A DNA stretch of 64,000 nt from Schistosoma haematobium (lineage: Eukaryota > Platyhelminthes > Trematoda > Strigeidida > Schistosomatidae), in contig NC_067197.1 in the NCBI RefSeq assembly GCF_000699445.3, positions 10,050,152 to 10,114,151 of the forward strand, read 5' to 3'. The notes beneath the pieces are model-generated. The model was not told where the DNA came from and did no database searches. It saw only the letters and a program-made list of their open reading frames with translations. A program made the position numbers and the translations under genes. Positions 1 to 10,500 of this stretch are shown one piece after another (within the stretch, counting starts at the first letter, position 1; each line of letters begins with the position of its first letter).

Positions 1-287
1 ATATCTAGTGTTTAGAGTTTCTACGTTATAATTATTCAGCTATGCAAATCATATCAACTCACGTGATCAATAGCATACCAACTTCCTTCGTAATAGATCT
101 CTTTGAAGTACAATTTTGTTACTGTATTAGTGTGCAAGTAAGATTTCGATATCCAGTTTCGTTTTTAGCTACATCAAAAAAGCTTATATAATGATCTACT
201 ACAGCATATAAGTTAACAGAATAATTTTGTACTGAATGAAATGGCTTCATGACAGGTAACATTTAATCAGGACAAACTGTACTATTC

Positions 288-835
288 TTACTTACTTACT
301 TTCGCCTGTTACCTCGTATGGAGCATAGGTCGCCGAACAGCATTCTCTAACCCACTCTGTCCTAGGCCTCCATTTCTTGACGTAACGTGTTCTTTGGTCT
401 TCCTCTTCTACTTTGCCATTGAGGATTCTATGTGAGGGCTTAACTTGTGACACAGTTGTGTGTTTTCCTCAATATGTGTCTTATCCACTTCCAACACTTC
501 TTCATTTCTTCCTCCACTAGCATCTAGTTCGTTCTCTCCCACAGTAGGTTGTCACTGATAGTGTCTGACCAACGGATCCAAAATAGTTTGCGTAGACAAC
601 TGTTAATAAACACTTGTATCTTCTGGATGATGGCTTTTGTAATTTTCCAAGTTTCCACCCCATACAGTAGAACTGTTTTGATATTTGTATTGAAAATTGT
701 GACTTTGGTGTTGATTGGCAGTTGTTTTGAGTTCCAGATGTTCTTCAGTTGTAGATGTGCTACTCTTGCTTTACCGATTCGCGCCTTCATATCTGCATCA
801 GATCCACCACGTTCAACAATGATGATTTTACACAC
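288..835 (-). mobile_element. RTE-clade (SR2-like) retrotransposon, 3' remnant
   Basis: This is the 3' end of an RTE-type non-LTR retrotransposon lying on the minus strand. The left edge is the CTTA-type tail that ends all copies of this family here. The minus-strand frame from 835 encodes the region just after the reverse-transcriptase catalytic palm, with blocks such as LLYGVETWKITKAIIQK and [13 protein letters not shown] that recur in the copies at 14.6 and 50.2 kb. Compared with the 14.6-kb copy about 60 bp are missing near 357-380, which breaks the frame downstream. From about 405 to 760 it is nearly identical to 14780-15135, so both belong to a young subfamily. No intact protein remains. 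Confidence 0.85.
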
Positions 836-1251
836 AAAATTTACCAGCCATTTGCAATGATCATGTCAACTTTACATTTACAATCATATTTATTTCGCTA
901 AAAACAAACAAACAACATTTTCTCTTAGACTTTAGTTAATACTTAATTGTATATGACTGAGGTCATCTATTTGAAGTAATGTCCAACTGGCGCAGATGAG
1001 TTTTCTTTTTCATTAGAACAATTAAGATGCTAGCCATGTTTTTATCTTTAATATTTTCATCTATTCCTGCTTAAAAGAAATATATGGTCAAAAATAATGA
1101 AGTTAAGTAATATCTTATTATTATATCCATTAGAATAGGCAATGCACTAATCTGTAATTACTTGTAAAAATCCCTTATTGTACTGTTCATATACCTACAT
1201 TAAGTAGTTTTGCTGAAAAAATATGACGGTTTGTTTGTTTTTGAAAACCTA
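836..1251. other. A+T-rich non-coding stretch
   Basis: I see no gene, tRNA or recognised repeat between the RTE remnant and the hammerhead-like repeat at 1252. Confidence 0.5.
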
Positions 1252-1334
1252 TCTGAAGTTTGTGCTGATGGTGTCGTTCAGAAGAACGATGAAAGCTCCA
1301 CGACCAAACCATCCAGTTCAGAGAACAAAACTCC
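1252..1334 (+). repeat. Hammerhead-like repeat, GCTC type, copy 1
   Basis: This copy belongs to a dispersed family whose consensus reads CTGATGA, a short linker, hairpin TCGTTC-AGAA-GAACGA, GAAA, then GCTC and CACGACC. That order is the hammerhead layout C3-A9, stem II, G12-A14, a minimal stem III (AGCU) and cleavage site UC. Here A9 is changed to G (CTGATGG at 1264-1270), which should inactivate it. Stem I is represented by GTG (5' side) and CAC (3' side). The downstream part, CCATCCAGTTCAGAGAAC, is the shared 3' body of the family. Family membership is seen directly; ribozyme function is inference. Confidence 0.6.
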
Positions 1335-1831
1335 AAAACATTTATACAACTTGGATGGAATTATTATCAGGAATTGAGAAGCAGTCATACAGCTGACCTA
1401 TACACACTGAATTATAAAGCTCTTATAACTGATATTATCTCTTAATGAAAATAACTTGACTATCATAATGGAAATTTATTTTGTTATATTATAATATTAC
1501 TATCCTTTTAAGTAATACATACTTTTTTTATTTATATAAATTAACTACTCGACGTTCAGAAGCTGTGCAACAATCCTCAATAATTCTTTCCAAACCAAGA
1601 AACAAAGGGAATGAAACTAATTAGACGAACTAAAACTTATCAAAATTTTTATTGAAATCAAAATATTATTGAGCATTTCACATTCAAACTGTAGGCCAGT
1701 TGCTCTATTGACATTGATAGATGTATCAAATTGTTCTTTACTAAAAGAACTATACATAGATTTTGTAAATATACTATAAGTTTACAAAAAAATCAGCTAC
1801 TTAATTATATACCATTCTTCTAACTAATGGT
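1335..1831. other. A+T-rich non-coding stretch
   Basis: Nothing recognised: short A+T-rich runs only, with no convincing open frame. Confidence 0.45.
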
Positions 1832-1985
1832 TCCTAGGTTTGAATCTCACGAGTGGGGTGGTGGATGCGCACTGTTGAGGAGCCCCGTCCAGCACCTCCA
1901 GGTTTTCCATGGTGGTCTAGCCTAAACTGACCCATAATTTTGACCATTGAGATTATTATAATCTCCACAAAATCCCTTCTGATAC
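1832..1985 (+). mobile_element. tRNA-like/hammerhead repeat, hammerhead deleted
   Basis: The copy begins at the B-box-like segment (AGGTTTGAATCTC), continues through GTGGATGCGCACTG and ends in the family tail (CCATGGTGGTCTAG ... ATCTCCACAAAAT). Between the 5' strand of stem II (GAGGAGCCCC) and GTCCAGCACC about 20 bases are missing, exactly the 3' side of stem II, GAAA and stem III of the hammerhead. It is 5'-truncated, lacking the A-box half. Confidence 0.8.
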
Positions 1986-2268
1986 TAAGCATTTGAATTT
2001 AACGTAAACATTAAATATGTTACTTGAACACTATTCATCACAATAAATTTCACATTAAGGTCGAAACTTTACTCAATCATATCATAATTGTTATGAGTAG
2101 TATTTTCTTTTAAAGTGATGCAACCTTTTCATTTTAAAAGAAAGAATATCTGATTTTTATACTTCTGAATTGATTAAAAAGTAACGGATCTCAGGACTAC
2201 TTACGATAATTGTTCAGTATTGTAGGTCTCATATAATATAAAACTTCGATATAAAACAAAGTACATAT

Positions 2269-2536
2269 TGTGGTGAGTGCTATTGATATCGACAGATATA
2301 AGTAGTATGTATCGTCAATCGAAAGTGAAATACCTGGAGGTAGAAGGTTAAGGAGCTCAAAGAAAAGCGAACAAGAACAAAGAATGATTGGTGTGGAAAC
2401 GAAAGAACAATGAAATCTAAGACAATTGATTAACATTTTGCATATGAAGTATTTACTGTATGGTTCTCAGATTTTATTCTATAACTTTTAGTTCTCATAT
2501 ATTTGATTGTCCTCACTTGTGTTCTCATTCACTACA
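2269..2536 (-). mobile_element. Solo-LTR-like element, 268 bp, TSD ATAT
   Basis: On the minus strand the element starts TGTAGTGAATGAGAACAC and ends TCACCACA, so it has TG...CA ends. It is flanked on both sides by ATAT (2265-2268 and 2537-2540), a 4-bp target duplication. Four other copies (12.1, 43.8, 56.3, 62.3 kb) have the same ends and 4-bp flanks. The open frame inside on the minus strand is a shadow found in other copies too. No internal retrotransposon region adjoins, so solo LTR is the simplest reading; a short non-autonomous element is the alternative. Confidence 0.7.
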
Positions 2537-2540
2537 ATAT

Positions 2541-3018
2541 GACTGTCAATAATAAATGTACTTCGTCTTTGCTATTAGTATTATTTTCATACTTTTGACT
2601 TCTTGCTAAGTAATATACGAAAATATACAAGTATCAAGGATCCCTGTTTAGTTAAAACTAACGGATAGTTTTCGAAATGTGAATCCAAACGATTTATGTC
2701 GTATTTTTGTAAAATAATTATATAAACTACTTAATTGTTCATATTTCTTACCGAATACAATCATGTAAAATAATTCTTAAGAGCATCATTCAATGCTCTG
2801 TGGGACATTGACATTATGTCAATCAACTGTCTTTCAAAATTACTCTACGAAGTTAAATCTTCATTAGAGGTTGACAATTGTAAAATCTTTATGTCTCTTT
2901 TGTTATAGTCAGTCAGTTTTTGCTTTGAGAAAAAAGAATGCAATATAGTCTTCATATAACTAAAATGTATTCACTTAAAACCTTAATACATATAAGGCGT
3001 AATAGATTGAAATTTATT
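2541..3018. other. A+T-rich non-coding stretch
   Basis: Nothing recognised beyond A+T-rich sequence. Confidence 0.4.
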
Positions 3019-3072
3019 TACTTATTTACTTACCTCCGTCTGTTATTCCCAGTGGAGCATAAGCCTCCGACT
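3019..3072 (-). mobile_element. RTE 3' stub
   Basis: A very short 3' end of the RTE family: the tail TTACTTATTTACTTAC followed by CCGTCTGTTATTCC and GGAGCATAAGCC, which match the 3' ends of the longer copies. The rest is lost by 5' truncation. Confidence 0.65.
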
Positions 3073-3358
3073 TACGTCTGTAGACTGAAACTTAGAGGAT
3101 ATAAAAGTTGATTAGTAACTAATTTATGAGTAATTCCTAGCTTATACTATTTCGTTATTTTAATGTTCCCAAAAAGATGTGTTTGTTGTACAATGAAGAT
3201 TTTCTTCCAATTTCTCACTGACTTTATTTATTATAAATGAAACTTAATGTGTGGATGAATGAGCGCTCACCAGAATGTAAATAATATTAACGTTAGCAAT
3301 CTGAAATGTCCTGTCGAGATTTATCATATACACAGTTTTCTAAATGTATACAAAAACA

Positions 3359-3565
3359 TTGGTTAAGCGCCTGACGCGAGACTGATAGGTAGTGGGTTCG
3401 GATCTCGAGAGTGGCGAGATCGTGGATGCGCACTGTTGAGGAGTCCCATACTAGGACGAAACGGCCTTTCCGTGCTTCCAGGTTTTCCATGGTGATCTAG
3501 CTTCAATTGACTCATGGTTTCAACCTGTGAAATTTCTAAAAATCTCCACAAAACCCATTCTGATA
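3359..3565 (+). mobile_element. tRNA-like/hammerhead repeat
   Basis: It starts inside the A-box-like block (TTGGTTAAGCGCC), carries the B-box-like GGGTTCGGATCTCG and then the hammerhead half GCGCACTGTTGAGGAGTCCC...GGACGAAACGG (quoted in parts). C3 is changed to U (TTGAGGA) and the cleavage-site side reads CCTTTCC instead of CCGTCC, so the ribozyme is probably dead. The family tail is complete to CCCATTCTGAT. Two overlapping minus-strand frames over this copy are not genes. Confidence 0.85.
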
Positions 3566-4197
3566 AAAACACTGAATCCCGAAAATTCCCTTTCATTGTA
3601 TTACACTGCATATTTAAACAATGATTGTGACTGTTTGTAAATACATTTTCAATGGTAACGATTTTTCCAATCATTATAAGGTGAATAGATCTCCATCTCA
3701 GTGATCAGGTATTAGATCTATTAAAGCACAAAATTGTTATCCTGGTTAGGCAACATGAGAAAATTCATCTTTTGAACAGCTTAACTGATAACAGAATTTT
3801 CTGTTATAGATTTCCAATAGTTCAATCATGACTTGTAAATTTTGGACACGTGTTCACTGACACATAATCTGGTGGTAGAAAACGAATGTTGAATGTTTTT
3901 GTTTATTAAAATAGAGATAACCATCAGAGTGAATATTATGTATCATAAGTACTGTTAGGAAGATAAAGATTTATGACTCAGTCACATATATATTTTCTAT
4001 GGAAGTTCACTCTAACGATATTTGCAAGCTGTTTTCATTTAATATTGTACTCATTTGCATTTATCATGATCTGACCATTAATTAGTGGGAATAAAATTTT
4101 CCATAAGCATTGTATTCAGACATATCTCCTTCAGACACATAGTTCCCCGTATCATTTTGAAAAAAGCAAGAACATAATTCTTATGCTTGCGGCTATT
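3566..4197. other. A+T-rich non-coding stretch
   Basis: Nothing recognised. No open frame here has coding character. Confidence 0.4.
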
Positions 4198-4423
4198 ATG
4201 CCGGCTCAGTGGTCTAGTTGGTTAAGCGACTCGCACGAGACTGATAGGTCCTGGGTTCGAATCACACGGAAGCGGGATCGTAGATGCTCACTGCTGAGGA
4301 GTCCCATGCTGGGACGAAACGGTCGTCCAGTGCTTCCAGGTTTTCCATGATTGTCTAACTTCAATTGACTCATAATTTCAATCAGTGAAAATTCTAAAAA
4401 TCTCCACAAAACCCATTCTGATA
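4198..4423 (+). mobile_element. tRNA-like/hammerhead repeat with intact hammerhead
   Basis: This is a 226-bp copy with both halves. The tRNA-like half contains GGCTCAGTGGTCTAG, TTGGTTAAGCG and the B-box-like GGGTTCGAATCAC, in tRNA order and spacing; the wording is nearest to a tRNA-Glu/Asp-like 5' half, which is an inference. The hammerhead half follows at 4289-4332 and is described separately. The tail runs TTTTCCATGATTGTC ... ATCTCCACAAAACCC to TTCTGAT. The RNA polymerase III boxes suggest internal transcription, with the ribozyme cutting within the transcript about 130 nt from the A-box. Confidence 0.85.
4289..4332 (+). ncRNA. Type I hammerhead ribozyme, complete core
   Basis: Stem I is CACTG (4289-4293) pairing with CAGTG (4328-4332). 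The core is CTGAGGA (4294-4300). Stem II is GTCCC (4301-4305) with GGGAC (4311-4315), five perfect pairs around loop ATGCT. GAAA is at 4316-4319. Stem III is minimal: ACG with CGT around GT, followed by cleavage residue C4327, so the cut is predicted between 4327 and 4328. All invariant core residues are present. The short stem III resembles the Sm-alpha ribozymes, which are known to work best as dimers. Confidence 0.75.
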
Positions 4424-5218
4424 TTGTGCACATTGTCAAGTTACTGCAATACAGTTAAAATTAACCTAAACTAGCATTCAAACTCTCGTTTCTGACTTTT
4501 GAGTAACTTAGATACATGTGGTTTAAACAACAACACATTTCGACCTAATCTTGGTATCTGATGAATCTTTATCTATGTTTTTTTTGTCTTATTCTGTGCA
4601 CGCATTTATTTAAGTTTTCTCCCATTATAACATATACTTAAGTGAAATTAATGTTGTAAACCATTTAATCTTTCAATTGATTACTAAATAATAAGAAAGT
4701 ATAGTACTTTATCGAAAAAGATGATTATTAACCTTAAATTGATGATCAGCTGCTGTGATTACCACAACTGTTATTGTTTCGACTTAATTATAACATAGTG
4801 AATGTCCATGACGACAGATACATTGGATACATATAGTTTCTTTTTCTATATCAAACATTAGTATTAAACATACACTTCACAAGAATTTACTTCATCATTA
4901 CAAGGTAGATTAGTTTCATTAAATCAATAAGATGTTTTGAGGATTATCAATTAGAACGAATTTAACCAACTATTTTAAACATTCATTTATTCAGTTTTTC
5001 GCTAAGTAACTAAATCTGATTAGGAAGATCCAGGAGATAAATATGAAATTAAATTTTACTAAAATTTAGATATGTAACTTCGATAACTTTTCCGTAGATC
5101 AATGCAAAACTATTCATATGAATAAACTATAATTACAAAACAAAACACTGGGGATTATTAAATAGAAAATTATTTTTTTTTAATGATATCGATTGGAATT
5201 AATGATAATTCCAAAATT
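4424..5218. other. A+T-rich non-coding stretch
   Basis: I see no gene or repeat; homopolymer runs only. Confidence 0.4.
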
Positions 5219-5398
5219 GAGTGAGATCATGAACTGACTGCTGTTAGACCACCATTGAAAACCTGAAAGCATTGGACGGCCGTTTCGTCCTATTGTGGGA
5301 CCCCAACAGTGTGCATCCACGATCCCACCTCGCGGGATTCAAACCCGGAGCCTCCAGTTTCGCGCGCGAATGACTAATCTCTAGACCACTGAGTCAAA
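5219..5398 (-). mobile_element. tRNA-like/hammerhead repeat, left arm of a head-to-head pair
   Basis: The minus-strand copy runs from the A-box-like end (near 5398) to its tail (near 5219). On the minus strand the hammerhead reads CACTGTTGGGGTCCCAC, so C3, A6 and A9 are altered and the ribozyme should be inactive, while GGACGAAACGGCCGTCC is kept. It directly abuts a plus-strand copy. Confidence 0.8.
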
Positions 5399-5828
5399 AA
5401 CCTAATAATCCCCAAAACCCTATACTGATAATTACCATGTGCTCACTAATGACTAGCTTCGTGAGGAAATTCTCGAAGTTCTAGTGACAAACCGTTATCA
5501 GTGGAGCTAATCCGTGTCGGGTAGAAACAGGTATCTACTTCAGTACAACGGAAGTCGGTCGCGAAATTTCGCGGATTGGTTGGGGTTAGACATTAAAACC
5601 GTTGGATGCCAACTCAGTGGTCTAGAGTTTAGCCGTTCGCGCGCGAGACTGAAGGCCCTGGGCTCGAGTCTCGCGGGCAGGATAGTGGATGCGTAATACT
5701 GAGGAGTCCCACAGTAAGACGAAACGACCGTCCAGTGCTTCCGGGTTTTCAATTGCTGTCCAACGTCAATCAGTTCATGACCTCAAACAAAAACTTAATA
5801 ACCTCCACAACCCTATACTGATAACTCC
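5399..5828 (+). mobile_element. tRNA-like/hammerhead repeat, long form with tail-to-head start
   Basis: This copy begins with a piece of tail (AATAATCCCCAAAACCCTATACTGAT), passes into the head (GTGCTCACTAATGACTAGC; CTAGTGACAAACCG) and then gives a complete unit: TTGGGGTTAGACATTAA, GTGGTCTAGAG, GGGCTCGAGTCTCG, the hammerhead half and the variant tail CCTCCACAACCCTATACTG. The hammerhead core CTGAGGA and GACGAAACG is present, but stem I is lost (GTAATA in place of GCACTG). Open frames on both strands are shadows. Confidence 0.8.
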
Positions 5829-6908
5829 AAAATTACCATAGCTGAGATATTGTACAAATTCGTAATTATATTCTGAATGTCTTCTGTGAATTCAAAGCCC
5901 AAATTTTGGTAGCCATTCGTTTAAATTTGAACAAAACCTGTTCTAAGATAAAGTGGAACATTAAGATAGTATCCATGCATTATCTAGTGAAAGTTAGTTG
6001 GTGTTATGTATTTCTAAACCATATAACTATCACACTTTCTTCTCAGTTTTTTGATGATTTCTAGACAATAGTTCCCCCAGGTCTGAAAAATAATTATTCC
6101 CATTAATATGTTCACAATTACAAAATTACTTCTTTTTTTTCATATTCCACCTTTGATAAAATTGTCAGCATTAATGAAAAACAATAGGGATCAAAGAAAC
6201 AAAAGTTAAGAAATACATTTTCTCTGCACTACATGCAATATAACTAGCTGTCTATTACCTACACTTTGTATAAGCTAAGCTTTATCACCGACAAAAGAAA
6301 TTAGAGACCATTCGGTAAATAATATATACATGTTCTCAACCCGAAAGTTAAAATGTAGAATTCTATTAGACAAAAATTATATATTTATATATATACATAT
6401 AGTGATTACTTTTAATGTCAGTAATGATTAAATAGTAGTAGATAAACAAACCTGAATATGTAATTTATTTAATATGAGTACACATTTCTTCTAGTCAAGA
6501 TTAGTTCTATACATACTCAATTGTATGCGGGTAGTCAAAGGTGTGAGTAGATTTATGCCTATAAATGAACAATTTACTAGACAATAATTAAATTCATTTG
6601 TAAACTGTTGTCAAATAAAAAAGATTGTTAATAGATTATAAATTATCAATTCATTTGTTTCATTCATTCATTCGTTCGTTCGTCCGTCCGTCCGTCCGTT
6701 CGTTCGCTTTTTTGTCTTTTTAAGTGATTCATTGCAAACTACTTCTTAAATGTTAAATTTATCAAGATTAATCTCTTTATATTGGGTGTACTATCAAACA
6801 TTAATTTTTTAAAAAGAAATTAAAGGTATCGTATGAAAAATGAACATAGACAAGAATTGGTGACACGATTTCAATGATTAAACGAAAGTGGGGATGCAAA
6901 AAAACAGT
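5829..6908. other. Non-coding stretch with a tetranucleotide microsatellite
   Basis: No gene is seen. The only structure is the CATT/CGTT/CGTC array at 6661-6707. Confidence 0.5.
6661..6707. repeat. (CATT/CGTT/CGTC)n microsatellite
   Basis: About eleven tetranucleotide units grade from CATT through CGTT to CGTC and back to CGTT, suggesting C/T interruptions in one array. Confidence 0.9.
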
Positions 6909-7195
6909 GGGACTATAATTTATGGACGAGCTTTGAGCGACGCTAGATTGACCTTGAGAGTGTCCACCAAATAACTAGGACCAAATGAGGGTTATAAACC
7001 TGTATGTGGATTTAGAATTAGAATTTACAGTTGATGATTAAGGTTAGGAATTAGATTTCGGGTTTTTCATTACGAACTGACATCAGCTATAATGCCAAGA
7101 CTCAGTTTATTCAAATGGATAAATGAATTTCATGCCAAAATCCGAGATCTGTTTTCTTATACGTGATTGACTCGTCCATAAATTATAGTCTTGCC
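6909..7195. mobile_element. MITE with perfect 20-bp TIRs
   Basis: GACTATAATTTATGGACGAG at 6911-6930 is the exact reverse complement of the segment at 7171-7190, and the right end adds TTGCC, matching the family end GGCAAGAC / GGCGAGAC. The interior (GAACTGACATCAGCTATAA) recurs in the copies at 11.5 and 20.8 kb. There is no transposase frame. Target duplication is not clear, so the superfamily cannot be named. Confidence 0.8.
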
Positions 7196-7702
7196 AAAAA
7201 TACTTTCTTAATATATTAGTATATAACTAAAAGCTTGAGTAAGACTGAATATTTATTTAATGTGATTATATTTGTTAACCTGGTACACTAAAATTGAACA
7301 ATCTAAGTCATTCATCGAGAAAAAATAGAAGAGAGAATCTTCCCAATGTGATTCAGTAAATGACAATATGAAGTTATGTGCAACCATTGATCATTAGGAT
7401 TATCGTGCGATGTTGTTCATATGATTAAACCGAATCTTTTTAAAATACTTGTTTATAATTTTGAACTGTATGAGTGTTAGCTATGTGGTATCTCAAGTCA
7501 GAATCCATGATGTCATCCATGATTTAATTTCTAATTTTATTTCTTCTTTTCAAGTGTTTGCTTTCTATCCATTTTAACCCATGGTTTTCATGAAATCTTG
7601 TCCTTCTTAAGAAAGTAAATTCTAACAACATTAAATTAACGTCATTATCTAGTTGCTGGAAGATAATGGGATGAAATGAAACTTGTCACAACTCAATAAT
7701 AT
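7196..7702. other. A+T-rich non-coding stretch
   Basis: Nothing recognised. Confidence 0.4.
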
Positions 7703-7792
7703 ACTTACTTACTTAACTATACCTGTTTATCCCCTCGCGGAGAAGCATAGGCCGCCTACCAGCATTCTCTATCGAACTCTATCCTAGGCAAT
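7703..7792 (-). mobile_element. RTE 3' remnant
   Basis: The tail ACTTACTTACTTAAC is followed by CCTGTTTATCCCC, GAAGCATAGGCCGCC and CCAGCATTCTCTATC, which match the 3' end of the other RTE copies. It is 5'-truncated to about 90 bp. Confidence 0.7.
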
Positions 7793-7871
7793 TGTTTTCA
7801 ATTGTAAACTCAATGATGTATTAATATAAAATATTTTGAATACTTCCATTTCACATTAATTTACACCACAT

Positions 7872-7951
7872 TTTGAGATGGTAGAGATTTTTTTTAGCTC
7901 AGATAGATGATTTTGATGGAATTTTGTTCTCTTAGCTGGATGGTTTGGTCA
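7872..7951 (-). repeat. GCTC-type hammerhead-like repeat, 3' body only
   Basis: The plus strand reads TTTTGATGGAATTTTGTTCTC and AGCTGGATGGTTTGGTC, the reverse complement of the 3' body of the family seen at 1.3 and 58.9 kb. The hammerhead half is absent. Confidence 0.65.
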
Positions 7952-8580
7952 TAACATAACATTATAATTCTAATTTTTTCTCATATTTGTATTAACAAAG
8001 TAATATATGACTTTTTATTGCTCATAATATCTTGTTTGACTTCTAAAGTTCATCTTCTGATTAAATGAGTTTATCATTATGTAGAAGATAATAAAAACGA
8101 TATTAAAATAGTATACTGAAATTTGTAAAATGGATCTTGTCAGTGAACATTCAGGGATGAATGCATTTCCTTTAATTCATGGAATAAGAAACTAATTTAA
8201 AGTTGAAATTGAAAAAAATATCGATAATTTTGTTTATAGGTTTGAGATTAATTTAATTTCATTGATAGTTCTTGTTACATATTGAATAGTAAATTTCACT
8301 CTTATTGGAAGTGAGTCAGGTATCACTAGTAATGTTGAATAATTACCACTTTATATAAACCAACGTATATGAACTCGTTAGTCTAAGAGTTAATAGTGCT
8401 TTACGATACCTCAGAGTTATAAATGTCAAATGCTGATTTGTCTTATACCTATTTATAATTTGCTCCACTGTTCTTAAAATTATTCTTAATGAATCCCAGT
8501 TAAAAGTGAATGTTAGGTACATATAAAAAGTTTGATGACATAGTTACAAATGCTCTTTACCTAGAAAGATTTTTTGAAGA
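7952..8580. other. A+T-rich non-coding stretch
   Basis: No gene or repeat recognised. Confidence 0.4.
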
Positions 8581-9036
8581 AAAAAAGTGATTGTAATTCG
8601 TACACAATAATCTTCAATGATCAACGAACTGTTAACCTGACTCCCATTATAAATCATTGTAACCTAAAGATTCACTACCACCAAAATTATTTACAATTTC
8701 ACCAGTGGAGTTCAACCAGATCTGTTGTGAGATATCAACTCACTAAAGACAATGGCGTACGGTGGCGCAACTTCGTGGATTGGTTGAAGTTAGACATTAA
8801 CACTGTTGGATGCCGACCGGCTCAGTGGTCTAGTTGGTTAAGCACCTTGGGCGAGACTGATAGGTCCTGAGTTCGAATCTCGCGATGCGGGATCATGGAT
8901 GTGTACTTCTGAGAAGTCCCACAAAAGGATGAAAAAGCTGTCCAGTGCTTTTAGGTTTTCCATGGTGATCTATCTTCAATTGACTCATGATTTCAATCAG
9001 TGAAATTACTAAAATATCCACAAAACCCCTTCTGAT
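8581..9036 (+). mobile_element. tRNA-like/hammerhead repeat, variant with alternative 5' leader
   Basis: Positions 8581-9015 are identical by eye to 19528-19962, with a constant offset of 10947 and no indel. The first ~120 bp (GTGATTGTAATTCGTACAC onward) replace the usual head, joining the family at CCAGTGGAGTTCAACC. The hammerhead reads CTTCTGAGAAGTCCC and GGATGAAAAAGC; G8 is A and stem III and the GAAA context are altered, so it is inactive. The shared inactive state in two identical copies argues for recent duplication of one locus or amplification of a dead subfamily. The plus-strand frame at 8574-8870 is not a gene. Confidence 0.8.
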
Positions 9037-10499
9037 AATTTTCTTTTTGTTTATTAACAAACCAAACATAATTGGACCTAAATAGTGATAAGAGCAACTT
9101 ACTTAGAAATAATTATTGAATAAAAACTTTCAAGGGTCATAAATTCATAGATCTTTCATTAATTATATAATCATTTCTTAAAATACAAAAAAAAGATTTG
9201 CTATTACATTGTAAAAGGTCATGTAATAATTAGCAATTTTGGTGGTTGTTTCACCTTTCGATAATGTCACATATACACTATTTTTGACAGAGGGGGGGGG
9301 ACATTATTTAATAGACGTTTTAAAATTAGTTATTTTAACCTTCTATTGAAGTTCATATGCAGTAAATATCAATGGAACATTCGATGAGAGAAAATAGGGC
9401 AATGAAGAGAAAGGAAATATTGTTAATGACTATATAAGCTTATACTATTGGTCATTATTATACTTGATTGATAGAATTTATTAACTGTAAGAATTAGATA
9501 AGATTGATCTTGGTTACTAATAAGTGAATAATGGATTTGAATATTTTAGCCTCATAGATATTTAGTCAAAGCCTTGATCGCTTATATGATGATCTCTCTG
9601 GTTAGAATACCAGGTAGCCTTTGAATATACTAAGCTGTATAGCTTCAGAATGAAGTGTTCTGATAGGAATCTACATAATTTATGAATAACTTCATTAATT
9701 TGTATTCATTTAATACTATAAATAATACATATTGGGTTTTATGCTGTTTTTGTTTTACTTAATAGTTTCCATTAGCATAAGTCTACAAATCACAAAAAAC
9801 AACAACAACAAAAGAATGAATCGAATAATTCATTTGTTGAAAATGTTTTGAACTGCTGAATACACTAGAAATACATTTTACTATTAATCTAAGTGCTATT
9901 ATGTACACGTGCCATGTAGTTCTGGGTTTTAAATGCATTCGTTTGTGCTTTTTTATAGTATAATGTTAATGTATAATGCTTATCTGTAGGTGATTTGACC
10001 TTTTGTTTGTATTAACTGATAGGTAAAAATATATTTGTATTATACTACTGAAATTTCTTTATATATCACAACAATATACTTGGTTAATTGAATGACATGA
10101 ATCTGTATAAATTATATATATCAGCTTTAGATCTAATCATTCACCTTATATTAATGGATACAAGTTGGTTAAAATCGACATAAAACATTATGTTAAAACA
10201 TACAACTTGGCACAAACACTTTATGAATTAGCTGAAGTAATAGATCTTGTACTATTCTCATCATAGTATGTATTCTCATTGTGATAATAGATCTTGAATA
10301 GATAACAATAAGAATGTTTTATTCAGTATTATCATCATGAAGCAAAAAGTATACAAAAATGGATTGATATTTCAATGAAAAATACAAATATACCATTCAT
10401 TCTTTATCGTTATCTAGTGATAGCTTCAATTTTGTCAATGGCTTTGTTTTCTTTTTATTATACCGATTTAGTATTTGTAGATTTGACTGTTTATTTCTG
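9037..10499. other. A+T-rich non-coding stretch
   Basis: No coding region, tRNA or known repeat is apparent in about 1.45 kb. A G run at 9291-9300 is the only compositional oddity. Confidence 0.45.
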
Positions 10500-10500
10500 T

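Noticed and set aside
549..860. Plus-strand open frame over the RTE remnant (also 14924-15259, 50437-50805 and 10530-10892)
   Set aside because: Antisense to the RTE protein, whose recognisable residues are on the minus strand.
4198..4270. Genuine tRNA gene
   Set aside because: A- and B-box-like blocks are present, but no cloverleaf with acceptor stem could be drawn, and the segment is always part of the ribozyme repeat.
8574..8870. 98-residue plus-strand open frame
   Set aside because: It runs through the variant leader and tRNA-like half of the ribozyme repeat, and the same text occurs at 19.5 kb.
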